DNA of 64,000 bases from Heterodera schachtii (GCA_023374025.1 SIJG01000056.1:221140-285139); one strand, 5' to 3'; positions 26,066-38,726 are shown, counted from the first letter of the stretch. Translations and numbers: made by a program. Notes: generated by a model from the letters alone, not told the origin.

Positions 26066-27077
26066 CAGGGGTGGGACAACTCTCGCCTCTCGTCTCTCGC
26101 CTCTCGCCAACTCTCGCCATTTTTGGTACTCTCGCCTCTCGTCTCTCGCCTCTCGTTTTTTTGGACGAGAGGCGAGAGTTGAGAATACACCCCTAAAGAT
26201 TGAACTTTTGAGCAGCCAGAAAAATTTTTAAATTTACGCGAAAAAAAAATCATAAATCTCTTTCTTTCCTTCCTTAATGCCTTCTCTATATTTGGATAGC
26301 TCCAAGTCAAATATGGTCTGGTGGCGAAACCTTCTGCCTTTCAGTATTTTTCTCTTGGGTTCAATTCCCCAACGGTACATAATTTTTTTAATATAATTTC
26401 TTTAAATTATTTTTCAATTGAAATTTTAATTAATAAAAAATATTTCAATTTAAAAATTATTATTTTTTCTTTTTTTAAACAGCCTAAAACTGTTAAATTT
26501 AACCAAAACTTTGATCATTTTTTGACAAATTCTGTTAATATATTACATTCAAAATTTCAAAATTTTTCCGGCGGCGCCTATCGGCACCGCCGGACCCCGC
26601 ACCCAATGTTCCAAAAAAGTTTTTAAAAAAACAGCGCCACAAAAAAAGCGACTTAAAGGTGGGAAAAATGGACAAATAATAAAGTTTGTTTGTAAAATAA
26701 ATATGTTTCATAAAAATATTTTTTAATTTTCATAAAAAAGTTTTAAAAATTTTTTTTGGATTTTTCAGGACCTGGACTCGGTTTAAAAAGTAGGACTCTG
26801 ACCCGGCTTTCTGTACCCGGCAATACAACCGGTATCTGCCCAAATACCCGGGCCTGTACCCCTAATTTAATATACGATTTTGAAGTTTTTTAAATTAAAA
26901 AATAAGGCTGCAGAAAAAAATTGAAAAACTCTCGCCTCTCGTCCTCTCGCCTCTCGCCAACTCTCGTGTTTTTGGGGACTCTCGCCTCTCGCCAAACTCT
27001 CGCTCTCGTCTTTTTGGGGACTCTCGCCTCTCGCCAAACTCTCGCTCTCGTCTTTTCTGAGTCAAGTCACACCCCTG
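26066..27077. mobile_element. hAT-like MITE, 1012 bp (CAGGGGTG ends), nested
   Basis: It begins CAGGGGTG and ends CACCCCTG, the classic hAT terminal pattern, and is flanked by a perfect 8-bp duplication, CTATTTAG, at 26,058-26,065 and 27,078-27,085. Both ends carry arrays of CTCTCGCC/CTCTCGTC units. The interior contains the GC-rich hairpin module (about 26,569-26,600) and a tRNA-like promoter region near 26,310-26,372. No transposase is present. It inserted into the older element at 25,631-27,287. Confidence 0.9.
26308..26376 (+). other. tRNA-like A-box/B-box pair (SINE-like fragment)
   Basis: GGTCTGGTGGC followed about 45 bases later by GGGTTCAATTCCC resembles the internal polymerase III promoter of a tRNA, but the T-stem has a mismatch and no proper anticodon arm can be drawn. 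The first half (TGGTC..GTGGC.AAACCTTCTG) recurs at about 36,580-36,604. It is more likely a tRNA-derived repeat than a tRNA gene. Confidence 0.3.
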
Positions 27078-27295
27078 CTATTTAGGTCATTTTCATGGCA
27101 ATTTGTGCCTATTTCACCCTTTAGAAAGAATTTTTTTTCCAAAAAATCACCATTTAAAAAATTTTATTTACATATTTTAGTACATATTTCTGGATTTTTG
27201 TACATATTTCATACATATTTCAGTGTTTTTTATACATATTTTATTTACATATTTCGCGATTTTTCTTACATAAATAAATGATCCCTATTGATAAT

Positions 27296-30200
27296 TAATG
27301 TTTCCCTTTATTTTACAACATTTTTCTACTTTATTTTATGAAATAATTTAAATTCTTTCAAATGATAATGAGGAAATTTAAAAATAATAATTAAAATTTT
27401 AATAAAAATTTATCTACATTTTGCAAGATTAATCTTTAATTGAATCAATTTTTCTGCGGTATCCTTCTTTAATTATAAAGCGTTCAATAATTCTGATATA
27501 TATAAATATATTTTTTTTGAAAAAATGTACCCCTTAAAAATAATTTTAAAAAAACACATAAAAAAATCAATTTTTAAATATATTAAATTAAAAAAGGAAA
27601 TATTTTACAATAAAAAAAACAAAAAATTTTTTGAAATTTCTAACAAATACAGACATGTACTAAATAAAGGCTTTTTCTTAAAATAAACATGTCTCTTTGA
27701 CCTTTTTTTAAAAAAAAAAGAAATAAAAAATTCGAATTAAAAAAAATTACTAAAAATAAGAAAAAGAAAGCAAAACAAATTAAAAGAAAAAGAGTTTTCA
27801 ACCAAATTATATACTAGAACAAATTAAACGAAAAATGAACGAAAATTTTCTAATTAATTTTATTTTAAAAATGGCACTTATAAATGATTTTATTATTTTT
27901 ATTCATTCATTTTTTATACTCTTTAAAACTTTGGTATCATTTCATCAATAATTTGGCACGATTTTATTTAATTACTTAAATTAACTTAATAACTTATTTT
28001 ATAAATATTTTTTATTAAAGGCAATTTTTGAAATAAACTTTTATCCCTAGCCCTAAACATTTCAAAAGTTTAAAAATTAACTACAATATTTAAATAGCAC
28101 TTTGGTGAACTGAACGAAGAACAAAAATTAAATGAATTTATTTTACCAATTTTTTACGGTGTTTATTTTTATAAAAAACAAATGATTATAATAAATGATT
28201 ATTTTTTCATTTTATCGATAATTTAAATTTTAAAATCTTGGTTAAAATAAATAGAAATACAACAATACAAAAAATTAATTAAATTATTATATAAATTTAA
28301 TATTTTACAATATTAAAAGAAAATTTTTGTTTGTTTCGTCCACATTCCTGATAATAATTGTGTGTATACAAGACTGATAGACAAGAGAATATTAACCATC
28401 ACAAAATTTACCAAAAAATTAATAGGAATATTTTTATTAAATCAAAACGAATAAAATAAAGCATTTAAAAATACAATAATCATAATAATATTAAACAAAA
28501 TATCGACAGCAATTATTTTTACTGTAATTTGATTGAAATAAAGCCAAATAAATATAATATAATTCAATTAAAATTTTAAATAAGTTTATTAATTTAAGAA
28601 AATCTGTTAAATCGATTTTAAATACCCTTATAAAAATAAACTAAACTGATTTAAATAAATGTAAATATAAAATGAATTACTTAAATATTTTACTATAGAA
28701 TTTGGTTGGAAAGAAGCACATCAAATGAACCCGATATTGGAGAAATAATTGAAATAAATGTATAATTTAAATTTTAAATTTTAGAAAAATATTATATAAA
28801 ATAAAGGAATAAATCATAATATATTTTTTTTAATTCTTACATTTTTACTTTTTGAATGAAAAATTTTTGATGGACGCTCAAACGGCGAGTCAAGGTAGCA
28901 GCATGAATCCATGAGAATTAAACGAGAAAATATTATTTAACACTAATATTTATCATAAATATTTATTAAAATAAAAAATTTAAAATAATTGGCTTTTACT
29001 ATTATTCAACAATTAAAAAAACTATATTAAAAAAAGATTTAAAAAGCGTAAATATTGTTATTTTTGATAAACCTATTTAAAGGTTTGGATACGTTTTTAG
29101 AGGCATTTAACAAAATAAGAACAAAAACCAGAAAGTAGAATAATTTAGAAAGAAGAATTTGTTTTATTGCTTAAAAATCGATAAACTTTAATTAAAATAT
29201 TAATCTTCTTAAAAAACTTTGCAAAATTGTAAAATATCAATTTTCAGATAATGTAGAGAAAAAAAGAGGAGCTGGGTGCAAGAATTGGAAAATAAAAACA
29301 TAACGAAATTAATCGTTTGTTTAAAAATATATTTATATTCAAAAAAATAAAAATAAACAATTAACAAACGAAAATATTTTAATCAATTCTACTAAATATG
29401 CAGAAAAAATGAAATAAAAATTTATTGAAAAAAGTTCAAATGTTTCATTTCTAGAATTTTATGACAAAGATGAAATAAAATATTCAATTTAACTTGCATA
29501 AAATAATTAGCAGAAATAAAAATATTTAAATAATAAGCAATAAGCAATACAAAATAATTTTACATATTTTAAAGTCCATAAATACTGCAATTATAATATT
29601 AAAACAACACATACAGAAAAAGAAATAAAGACCTTATTGAATATAAATGTTTAATAATTCATAAAGATTGAATGATTAGTCTATAACTTTATAAACGAAA
29701 AATAAATAAAATAAAATAAATAATAATTTAAATACTGAAAAAATTAATTACAAAATCAAATTATTATTAAAAAAAACCTTTTTGGATTTTAAACTATAAC
29801 TCAGAGCAATAAGAATTTATAAAAAAAAATTATCAAATAACAATTTTAAAAGTTGTTTTATTTAAATTACTTTTATTTTTTTGATCGCTTATAAGCCACT
29901 AAAATGCATTCACTAAGTATTTCTCGTTCATTTTTAGGATTTTTTCCTTAAGCGTTAATTTATTTTTATATAATTTTAAAACTTTCTTTTTTTTTAAATT
30001 TGTTTCACATTATTTTTCTTATTTTAGTATATTTTTTTAATTCGCATTTTTTATTTTTTATTATTTTTTCTTTGTTTGTTTTTCTCATAGGTTTTTTCCC
30101 AGAATCTTTTTTGTGTTGTAAATTGTTCAATAAAATGGTACTTATATATCATTGATTTCAGTTTTATCATTTTTTCTAAGAGTTCCAAAGTATGCTTTTT

Positions 30201-31035
30201 ATTTTTAAAATTGATATTTAAAGTTGACTTTTCAACTATATATTTTTTTTAAATTAAATTCTTTAATTTAATTATAAATATCATTGCCAAAATGTTATTT
30301 TTTGTATTTTTTGCAATTACGGTAAGCAAAAAGAAATGCAAATTATGAAATAATTTTAGTTATTTTATCATTTTCTACATTTTTTAGTATTTTTTATACT
30401 CTTTAATTTAAGCAACAATTTGCCTTTTCAATTTTTTGCAATTGACAATGTAAATAAATTTTTATTAAAATTTTTTTATTTATTTCAAAATTATTAAAAT
30501 TTGATACTTAATTCTGTGCTGGAAGTTTGCTTAAAATTAAAATCTCATTTTATTTGATTGATATAAAACAAATGTATTTTAAAGTTGAATTGTATTAATA
30601 AATATTTTAGAAAAAGACCAATAATTTTAAAAAAAATATTTAATCAGGATAAGCAAAAAGTTTCAATGCGTAAATGAATTTTCTGGTAAAATTTAACATA
30701 TTGTTAGAATTGCGTGTTTAAAAGCATGATGAAAAAATAAATAAAACAAAAAAAATTTAAAAATAAAATAAAATAAAAATATCTAAATTAATTATAAATA
30801 ATTAAAGTTTTCATTTCTGATTTTTAATATACATATAAATAAGAAAATTAAAAAACAAAACGTTTTGAACTTTTATAAAATTATTTATTTTATATAAATA
30901 AAACATAAAAAGGAGGATTATTATTATGGCCATAGCACATCACATGTATGAATGGGCACAAATATCGTGATGTTTATTGTTCTTTTACTGCTTTTTAAAA
31001 TGGTATAAATTAAGGTTATATTTGGTTGTTCTTAA
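27296..31035. other. AT-rich gene-free sequence
   Basis: No coding region, RNA gene or transposon end that I can support. Words such as AGAGAATATTAA recur (for example near 23,515 and 28,385), suggesting ancient repeats. A marked T-rich block occupies about 29,880-30,470. Confidence 0.55.
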
Positions 31036-33878
31036 TAGAGTTGAGCAGGACCGGGAATTTTGACAAAAAAAAGGGACCGGGGCTTACCGGGACTAGAAAA
31101 GTCTGGACCGGGACCAAGTTTTTTGACCGGGACCTCGAAAAAAACCGGGACCAGGACCAACTTGAAATTTTCTCAAGAAAAAGTTTTTTGAAAAAATTTT
31201 GAAAATTTGAGTGCACTTTGTTACAAAATTGCCTATATTCAAAAATGTACCCAAAAAATTTTTAATTTTGTTTAAAAATATAATATGTGAAAAGGAAAAT
31301 TAACACAATTTTAACAATTGGCCTTCAAATAATGCAGTTGTTTAAATGTAAATAAAATGCATTTGATATGTTGAATTTTAGAGATAAACCAAATGCAAGG
31401 GAAAATTAAAAAATTTTGAAATTAAAGAATTAAAAATATTTACATTTCATTATTTAAAAAAAAGTAAATAGATTGAAATTTTTTATTTTTATTCTTAAGA
31501 AAAATAAATTTTTATAAATAAATGATATAAAAAATTCTATAAAAATATAAAAACATTTTAGGTAATTGAAAAAATATATTAAAATATTGTAAATAGAAAA
31601 AATTATTTAGGCTTTAAATCTTTTTAGCTTCATTTTTAAGTATCTATTAAGAATAATATTATATAAATAATCAAGAATTTTTTATCTTAAATAAAATCAT
31701 TTAATAAATAATGTATCTTTAAAATAATAAACCATTAATATGATAATTTATAAAAAAGGAATTAATATAAAATATTAAAACTTTTAACTGTTCCTGATAA
31801 TATATCATGAAAATAAAATGAATTATTCTTTTAAAATAATTAATTTTTATGAAAAGATTTTTAAAAAATATTCAAAAACATTATTAACAAATAATAACCA
31901 AAAAAAAATTTTTAAAAATACAAAAATTTTTCTTTTATTATTATTAATAAGCAACCCACTCAAAACTGTTTATACCGTCAAAAAAAATATAGAATAATCA
32001 CGAATCTACTCATTTTGTCCCTAATCACGGATTCCAAAATTTCGGATTGATTAATCTCAATTATTTATGGAGTCAGCTGAGTAAATTAATATGGGTTATT
32101 TAAAGCGATTTAAGTGTATTTAATTATAGAAATTTTTTTGGGTATTTCTATATGATTTTTTCTAAAAAAATAACAAATCAATAAAAATAATTTTTTTTTT
32201 TACTTTTCATCAGCAATACCAGCTTTTTTTCAAATTTTAACTTAAATAAACAAAAACTATTATTAAGAATGAAATTATTGAAAGAAAAATCGGAGAAATA
32301 AAACAATACATACAAATAATACACTATTAACTAAAAATTTAAAAAGATAAAAAGTATAAAAACTACTTTATTTAATGTTGAAATCTACAATAACAGAAAG
32401 ATATTTAAAAAAATTAAACGTTATTTTTTGTAATTATTATATTATCTTTTAAAAGAATATTGCTATTTACGGGTAAAATCAAACATTTAATTGGAAATTT
32501 ACTGTAGAATATCGAATATTCATAAACAAAATAAATTAAAACTGGGGCAACTGAGAATGATTTAATCCTAAAAATATGAAAAAAGATTTGAAAATATAAT
32601 TAAAACCGCAATTAATTTTACAGTGAATTGAAGTAATAATATTATACTAAAATTAATTATCAAAATAAAGATTTATTCAATAAAATAATTGTTTAAATTG
32701 ATTTTCAACATTAAAGAAAGTAATCTGAATCCAAATAAAAATTTATATGTAATCTGAACAGAAAATTTTTGTTTATTATCTAAATACAATTAATAATAAA
32801 TCTTTATTTTTAATATTTACAAAAATGAACAATTAAATTTATAATAAACCTTTGTTTTTTTACTTGTAATAAAATAGAAAATAAAAGAGTTTGGCGTTGA
32901 CAACGGAGCAAACGATTTCTTCCAAAGAGCATCGTGCGAGATTAAAAATATATTAAGGAAAATGAATTTTATAAGCATAAATTAAATAACTCAAATTAAA
33001 ATAATAAAGTTGTTTAAATGAACTTAAATAATAATTTAGATTAAATTCGTAATTAAAATTAATATTAATTAAAAAATGTAAAATCAGTCAGCTGAAAATT
33101 ATTGACTAATTTTCCTCAAAGTAGAAATTTATAAAAGAAAAATAATTATATAAAATTTTTTGAGTGTAAATGATAATTTATTTACTAAATTATTGTTTAT
33201 TATTAAAACAATTTTATATATGAAAAATAACTTAAATCTATTTCAAGAGCAAATTTAAATTTAAAGAATTTGAAAAAAAATAATAAAATGTGGAATCTAT
33301 AAATTTAAACTTATTAATATATTTAAAATTAGATTGAACAAAAATAAAAATTTAATTTTTTTTAATTGATACTTTAATTTATAAAGCTTAACCTAAAACA
33401 AAAAAGTCTTAAAAGGTTAGTTAAACTAATGTAAAAATAAATATTATTAAATTAAATACAAAATTTTTCAGATAAGCTTCGGAATAAGAAAAGAGAAGAA
33501 TTTAACAATTAAAGAACGGCACTTGGAGTTTTTTAATCAAAATCTTTATTTATAATTTTAAAAAGTAGTTCACATTGGCATTCTCAATTCGCTTTCATGT
33601 GACATGCAAAAAAAAAAATTATCGAGAATGATGGTTTTTGCATGGGAATGAAAATTAAAAATAAAAGCTTAAATTATATAGAAAAAAAGAAAAAATTAAC
33701 AAAAATTAAAGTGAAAAAATGGTAAAAATATTCCAATTTTATATTACATTAAATAATTGAACTTAATTTTTGAAATATTTAAAAAAACCCGGGACTTTTC
33801 ACGGTCCCGGTTAAAACCGGGACTTCAGTTCTCAGTTGTACGTTTTTTCAGTACCATTTCCCGGTCCTTGCAACTCTT
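31036..33878. mobile_element. possible TIR element (AGAGTTG...GGACCGGGAA ends)
   Basis: The left end reads AGAGTTGAGCAGGACCGGGAA. The right end, read in complement, is AGAGTTGCAAGGACCGGGAA. Both subterminal regions are rich in ACCGGGAC words, unlike the AT-rich interior. I could not find a matching 8-bp target duplication (GTTCTTAA on the left, TTTTTTGT on the right), and the interior has no coding capacity. It could be one degraded element or two separate fragments. Confidence 0.35.
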
Positions 33879-35100
33879 ATTTTTTGTTATTGTATTTTCA
33901 TTTAATTTTTTCAGTGCTTGCACTTATTCTCAATAAGTTTTATATGAGCGAAATGATAAATAAATCGATTTAAAAAACTTTTAATATTGTATAAAAGATT
34001 TTTAAAAATTTAACAATTCTCTACTTTATCTTCTTTTTGTCATTTATATGTTTTTCAAATTTCGAAATTAAATTTTGATCAAAAAGTGAAAAAAGAATTA
34101 ATAATGAAAAATTTCTTTAATTATTAATTAACTATAAAAATTGACCATAATTAACTTTAAATAATGACAAAAATTAGTACTAATGTTCTTATTTATAAAT
34201 AATTTAAAATAATTCAAAATACTTTACATATAATTTATTCAAAAATACACAATTTCATAAATTTCAACAAATTTTTTTCTTATTTTAGCTCTTGTTAATA
34301 AATGTATAGTTTTAAATGTTTTGCCAACATTTTAAACAGATTCTGATCAAAAAACCTCCTTTTTATGCTTATTCTTGGATTTGAAAATAAAAATGAAAAA
34401 ATTTCGTTTGAACGCATTATCTTATTATTTTTAATATTATATGCAGTATTTATTTATTTCTTGTTGAACACACTCTTTAAAAATTGGGTTTTGTATTTTA
34501 AAAAATTAATTTATAATTATAATGAGTTTTCTGAAATCAATTTATTAAAGATAAAATCCCGCGCGGGTTCTCTGTAAGATTTTGAATCACAATTTACAAT
34601 AAATTTTTTTCAAAAAATACGATTTTCGAAAAAACGAATGGACTGAAAATAGTGTTGTTTATGCAAAAGAAATGTTTCTAGTTTAATTAAATGGTTCTTG
34701 ATTTTTTTTTATTAAAAATTGATATTGCTTTAATTCAGTTTAGGATTAAAAAGCATATTTCTTTCAATTCTAATTTAATTAAATCATTGTAAAAATAAAA
34801 AAAAATACATTTTTCAAAGTCATTAATATTTTTGTTTTAAAACACGTTATTAAGAACTTAATTTTTCAATTATTTTTGACTTTTTGAAAAAAAAACGCAT
34901 AAAATACATGAAAATATACTTAAAAAACTTTATTAGCGTAAAAATTGAATAATTTTTTTGTTTACGCTTATCATTTTTTCATTTCACCGCATGCAATTTT
35001 TTTCGGCGCGATTTTACACTATTTTTAAATGATTTTCACCAAAAATAAATCTGGCCCCTCCAAATAAGGACAAATCTTAGAAATAAGGAAACTTGGCAAC
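33879..35100. other. AT-rich gene-free sequence
   Basis: The plus ORF at 34,365-34,577 has a hydrophobic stretch (IILLFLILYAVFIYFLL) but sits in AT-rich DNA, where such readings arise by chance. There is no flanking exon or homologue. Nothing else is supported. Confidence 0.5.
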
Positions 35101-35230
35101 TCTATACATAACAGCAATGATTAACATTAGATTCATATCTCTATTTCTCCGATCTTGAAAATGTTTGAATTGTTTATTATTATTTGTAAAAATTTTCCGA
35201 ATATGGAGCCCATAGAGCCCCAATTGGGGT

Positions 35231-35325
35231 CCGGACAATCCGTCAGTGGACAATCCGTCAGTGGTCAATCCGTCAGTGGACAATCCGTCAGTAATGGACA
35301 ATCCGTCAGTGGACAATTCGCCAGA
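35231..35325 (+). repeat. 15-bp minisatellite (CAATCCGTCAGTGGA units)
   Basis: About five units of GGACAATCCGTCAGT run in tandem, with one 3-bp insertion, next to an AATTGG-containing dyad. Read in frame they give SGQSV repeats, but no surrounding gene supports translation. The unit resembles, without matching, the minisatellite in the MULE termini, so this may be the end of a related element. Confidence 0.7.
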
Positions 35326-35399
35326 AAACTTTTTTTGAGCAACGATCAAAAATTTTGCGAAAATGATCTTAAATTTAATAAATATAATTTTTTATAGAT

Positions 35400-37302
35400 T
35401 CTTAAGATTTTTGGTTACTTTGTACTTCAATTATTGAGCAAATTCTTTAAAAATTATTATTTTATAATTTTTATAAAATATTACAAATTATTTAAGTTAA
35501 ATAACAATTAATTAAAAACAAAAAATAAATTAATTAATAAAAAAAAAGTATTTCTTTATAAATGTTAAATTGATGTTGACAGTTCATCCTGGAAATTAAA
35601 CGGGCAATTCAACATGAAATAAAAAACTCTTTAAAAATAAAAATGTTTTTAATTTGAAATAATATTTCTTACAAAAATAAATAATAATTTAAAGATAAAA
35701 TATTTAGCAAAGAAAATAAACAAAAATCACAATAATAAATAATAAAAAATAATTTATAATTTTTAAATATTATAATTGAATATTGATTAAATTTACTTAA
35801 ATAAACGTTAATTTTCGCTTTCGGATATAATTTTAAATTTGCTTTAATATAATTTTATTTATAAAGGATATTTTTAATTAATTATTTTAATTCATTAAAA
35901 ATATGTTCAGAAACTTTTTGGCATAATATCGTCAAATTTTGAAAATATTCTCATTTACCAATAAACACTTATTTTTGACTAAATATTTTATTGAATATAA
36001 AATTAATTTATTTGTAGAAAAAATATATAAGGTAATTTCATTTGATAATATTTATAAAATTAAGTATTAAATGTTTTAAAAAAAAATTATACTCATATTT
36101 GAAAATTCATTATAATTTAATTTTTTTAATTTTTCTTATATTTTCAAAGCTAAATAATTTTATTTAATTTATTTGGCTATCTTAAAGCAACAAAATTATT
36201 ATTTTATGTTTTTTATGGTTTTAAAAATGTAGTTTGCCATTTATTATAATATAGTAGTAATAAATTGTGTTTGGGTTGGTCATTTGTTTTCTGCATAGTT
36301 TTAAAAATGTCCACTTCACAACGAACCTATCGTTTTTGGTTTCCTCAAAACTTTTTGTATTTATATTTTTATTTTTTTAATAAATAATTTAAAATTTAAT
36401 ATCGAATTATTAAACATTTTTTTAATTTTAATTTATGAATTGAAAATTTTCTTTTCAACAGAAAAACAAATTACATATTGAAGATATTAATGATTAAGGT
36501 TATAACAGACAGATTTTCGTTTTTTGAGATTAAAATTAAATTATTTTTTTTAAATTTATTGAATTTATTCAATTCAAATGTGGTCAAATGGCAAAACCTT
36601 CTGAATTATTAAAGCAAAATTTAGATTTTATTTTATGGAATTCTTTAATTCTCTTTTTCAATACCTTTTACTAAATTTATTAAATTATTTTTACTTTAAT
36701 ATTTAAATAATTAATTGACAAAGATAATTTGTATTTTTTATTAATTAATTGATTTTTATTAATAAAGAAGTTAAAAAAAAATTACCAAATTTCGCATAAT
36801 GAATTATGTAATATTTAAAAAACGAAAGATAGAACAAATTAAAATAATAAAATTAGCTGATCTCAAATAAAAAAAAACAGATAATGTGTGTGTGATTAAC
36901 AGGTTAAATCAAAAAAATATTTAAATTATTTTATTATAAAAATTAAATTAAAAATTTTTAAGAAAATTTTGTATATAAATTAAAATCCAAATTATTTACG
37001 CTTTTTCAATATTTGAAAATTTGAAAAAAGAGAAACATATAATTAAAATTTTTTAATATTCTATTATAAATAACCAGAATTGGGTTTAATGAATATTATC
37101 ATTTGTTTATAATTAAGAAAAAGAATAAATAATCAAAAAACAAATGCAAAAACAAATACAGATTTCTTTATTAATAAGAGATAAATAAGAAGAAAAGCAG
37201 CAAAAAATAAAGAATTAAGAGTGTTTCAATGTTAAAAGCAGTAAATTATTATACAATAAAGATTTGTTTATTGTTTTAAAACTTTTAAATTTAACATGCG
37301 TC
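35400..37302. other. AT-rich gene-free sequence up to the palindrome
   Basis: No supported gene. Positions 36,575-36,604 repeat the TGGTC..GTGGC.AAACCTTCTG fragment of 26,308. Composition changes sharply at about 37,303, where the palindrome begins. Confidence 0.55.
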
Positions 37303-37324
37303 AGTAGTATATGGCTCCAAAAGG

Positions 37325-37640
37325 TTGCGGGTAGCGGTAGGACCCCTCCAAAATCCCGAGCATATTGAAGGGCTGTTTCTCTTTGAAGATGCCGCCCGCT
37401 CACAATCCCGAGCCCATTGAGGGATTTTGAGTTGCCGCCCCGTGATATTTCCCCCCCCCCCCAAAATCCCGAGCCACTTAAATGCTTTTAACTTGCCGCC
37501 CCAGAGTTTTACCGGATTATCCCAAACCTATTGGAGGTGCCGCCTCAAATTTAATCCATAATTAAAAATTTTATTTTGACAAATCCAAACCCTTTGAAGC
37601 AGCTGCCTTACAAAATAAAAATTTAATTTGCCGCATAACT
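37325..37640 (+). repeat. outer subterminal repeats of left arm
   Basis: About five degenerate units of 45-60 bp share the pattern ATCCC.AGCCTATTGA...TTGCCGCC. The same motif recurs once in the same orientation near the palindrome centre (about 44,308-44,350), so each arm is bounded on both sides by related sequence. The right arm carries the mirror at about 51,680-51,835. Confidence 0.65.
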
Positions 37641-37699
37641 CAAAATGTTGCGGCTATATTCTATCATTAAATTCAAATTTGACAAATATTGATCTGCAT

Positions 37700-38230
37700 T
37701 TTGCCCCCTCCCCTCCGCCTCCCTCTCGCCGTCAGCTGCCCCCCCCCCACCCTCCCTCCCTCTCTCCGTTCCGTCGGTCGCCGCGTGAAGGTCATTAATC
37801 ATCAGCTGTCAGTTAATGATACAAAATTTCCCAATTTAAAATTGCAAAATGTTTAAAATTCTGCTAATAATAAATTTGGCGAATGTTTTGTAAAGTTTAA
37901 TAACGATTTTAAATACGCAATTATTATGACAATTTAAATATATTAACTGTATTTTACGTCCGTCCCCCCCCCCCCCATCCCTCCCTCCCGCCGCCGTTCC
38001 GTCGCCGCCGCGAAACGCTCATTAATCGTCACATGTTAATGACGCAAAATTGCGCAATTTAAAATAATTAAACTTCCTTTAAAAAGTCAAATAGAAGGAA
38101 ACTTATGGAAAATTTGTAAATTGAAATAATTGATAACAATTAAAGATGCAATTAATATAGGAAATTTAAATATTTGAACATGTTTACCCCCCCCCCCCCC
38201 CCCTCCCCCTTCCCCCCGCGTGAAGGTCAA
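37700..38230 (+). repeat. 220-bp tandem repeats with poly-C tracts
   Basis: Three degenerate units begin near 37,740, 37,965 and 38,187. Each has a run of 9 or more C, then CCTCCCTCC-like sequence, a GTTCCGTCG..CGCCGCG block and an AT-rich tail with CATTAATC.TCA.TGTTAATGA. The right arm has the mirror, with poly-G runs at about 51,119, 51,352 and 51,570, and differs in length here. C/G runs of this kind could form quadruplexes. Confidence 0.7.
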
Positions 38231-38376
38231 ATGTTTGTGAATGAATTATCGAATTTTTTGTGGTGCATTTGGAATGTAATTTAAGTACATGGTATAAGGT
38301 CATAATAAAAACATTTGCATAGCAATTTAGTAATTCTTTTTTTGGATGACTCACTTTTTTTTTGCCTCTTTAAAAT

Positions 38377-38705
38377 AAAAAAGCTGTCAAGAAAAATGAT
38401 TGATGACTCGCTAATAGGCATTAACTGCGCATAAAAAATTTCGCCAAAGGATTTTTTTGCCCCGTTTTGAATAAAACTGTCAATAAAAATGATTGATTGG
38501 TTCCTTATTTCGCAATTTCCACCATTACTTCGTAATTTGCACGTGACTTTTATTTTTTTGGGCCAACTATTTCGCAATATGCGCATTATTTGGGTCACCT
38601 GTCACAAAAATGATTGATGACTCATAAAATAAGGAATCTCCAGATGATTTTTTTGCACAATTTGAATAAAAATGTGACAGCTGTCTTAAAATGATTGATG
38701 ACCCT
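38377..38705 (+). promoter_or_regulatory. iteron-like repeats upstream of left PolB gene
   Basis: Four spaced copies of a CTGTC...AAAATGATTGATGACTC motif, with TGATTGATGACTC-type cores at 38,398, 38,490, 38,611 and 38,692, are separated by 81-121 bp. Between them lie shorter repeated phrases (TTATTTCGCAAT, TTTTTTGC). Spaced direct repeats just upstream of a replication gene resemble origin iterons or promoter elements. The function is inference. They are mirrored in the right arm at about 50,625-50,950. Confidence 0.5.
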
Positions 38706-38726
38706 CTAAATTAAGGTAGACCCAGA

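Larger units (their letters stand above)
25631..27287. mobile_element. hAT-like MITE, outer of a nested pair
   Basis: The ends are TAGGGATCATTT with the mirror AAATGATCCCTA, and the inverted similarity continues through ATTTATGTAA. The flanking 8-bp direct repeat TTGATAAT lies at 25,623-25,630 and 27,288-27,295. The interior is dominated by TACATATTT repeats. A second element at 26,066-27,077 is inserted within it; without that element the outer one is about 640 bp. There is no transposase. Confidence 0.75.

Noticed and set aside
26308..26376. A functional tRNA gene
   Set aside because: A and B boxes are recognisable but the T-stem has a mismatch and no acceptor or anticodon stem can be formed. 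Kept only as a tRNA-like fragment.
34365..34577. Small membrane protein gene
   Set aside because: The hydrophobic reading is expected by chance in T-rich DNA. There is no homologue, splice context or codon bias.
35231..35325. CRISPR-like array
   Set aside because: Units are directly adjacent 15-mers without unique spacers, and the setting is a eukaryotic genome.
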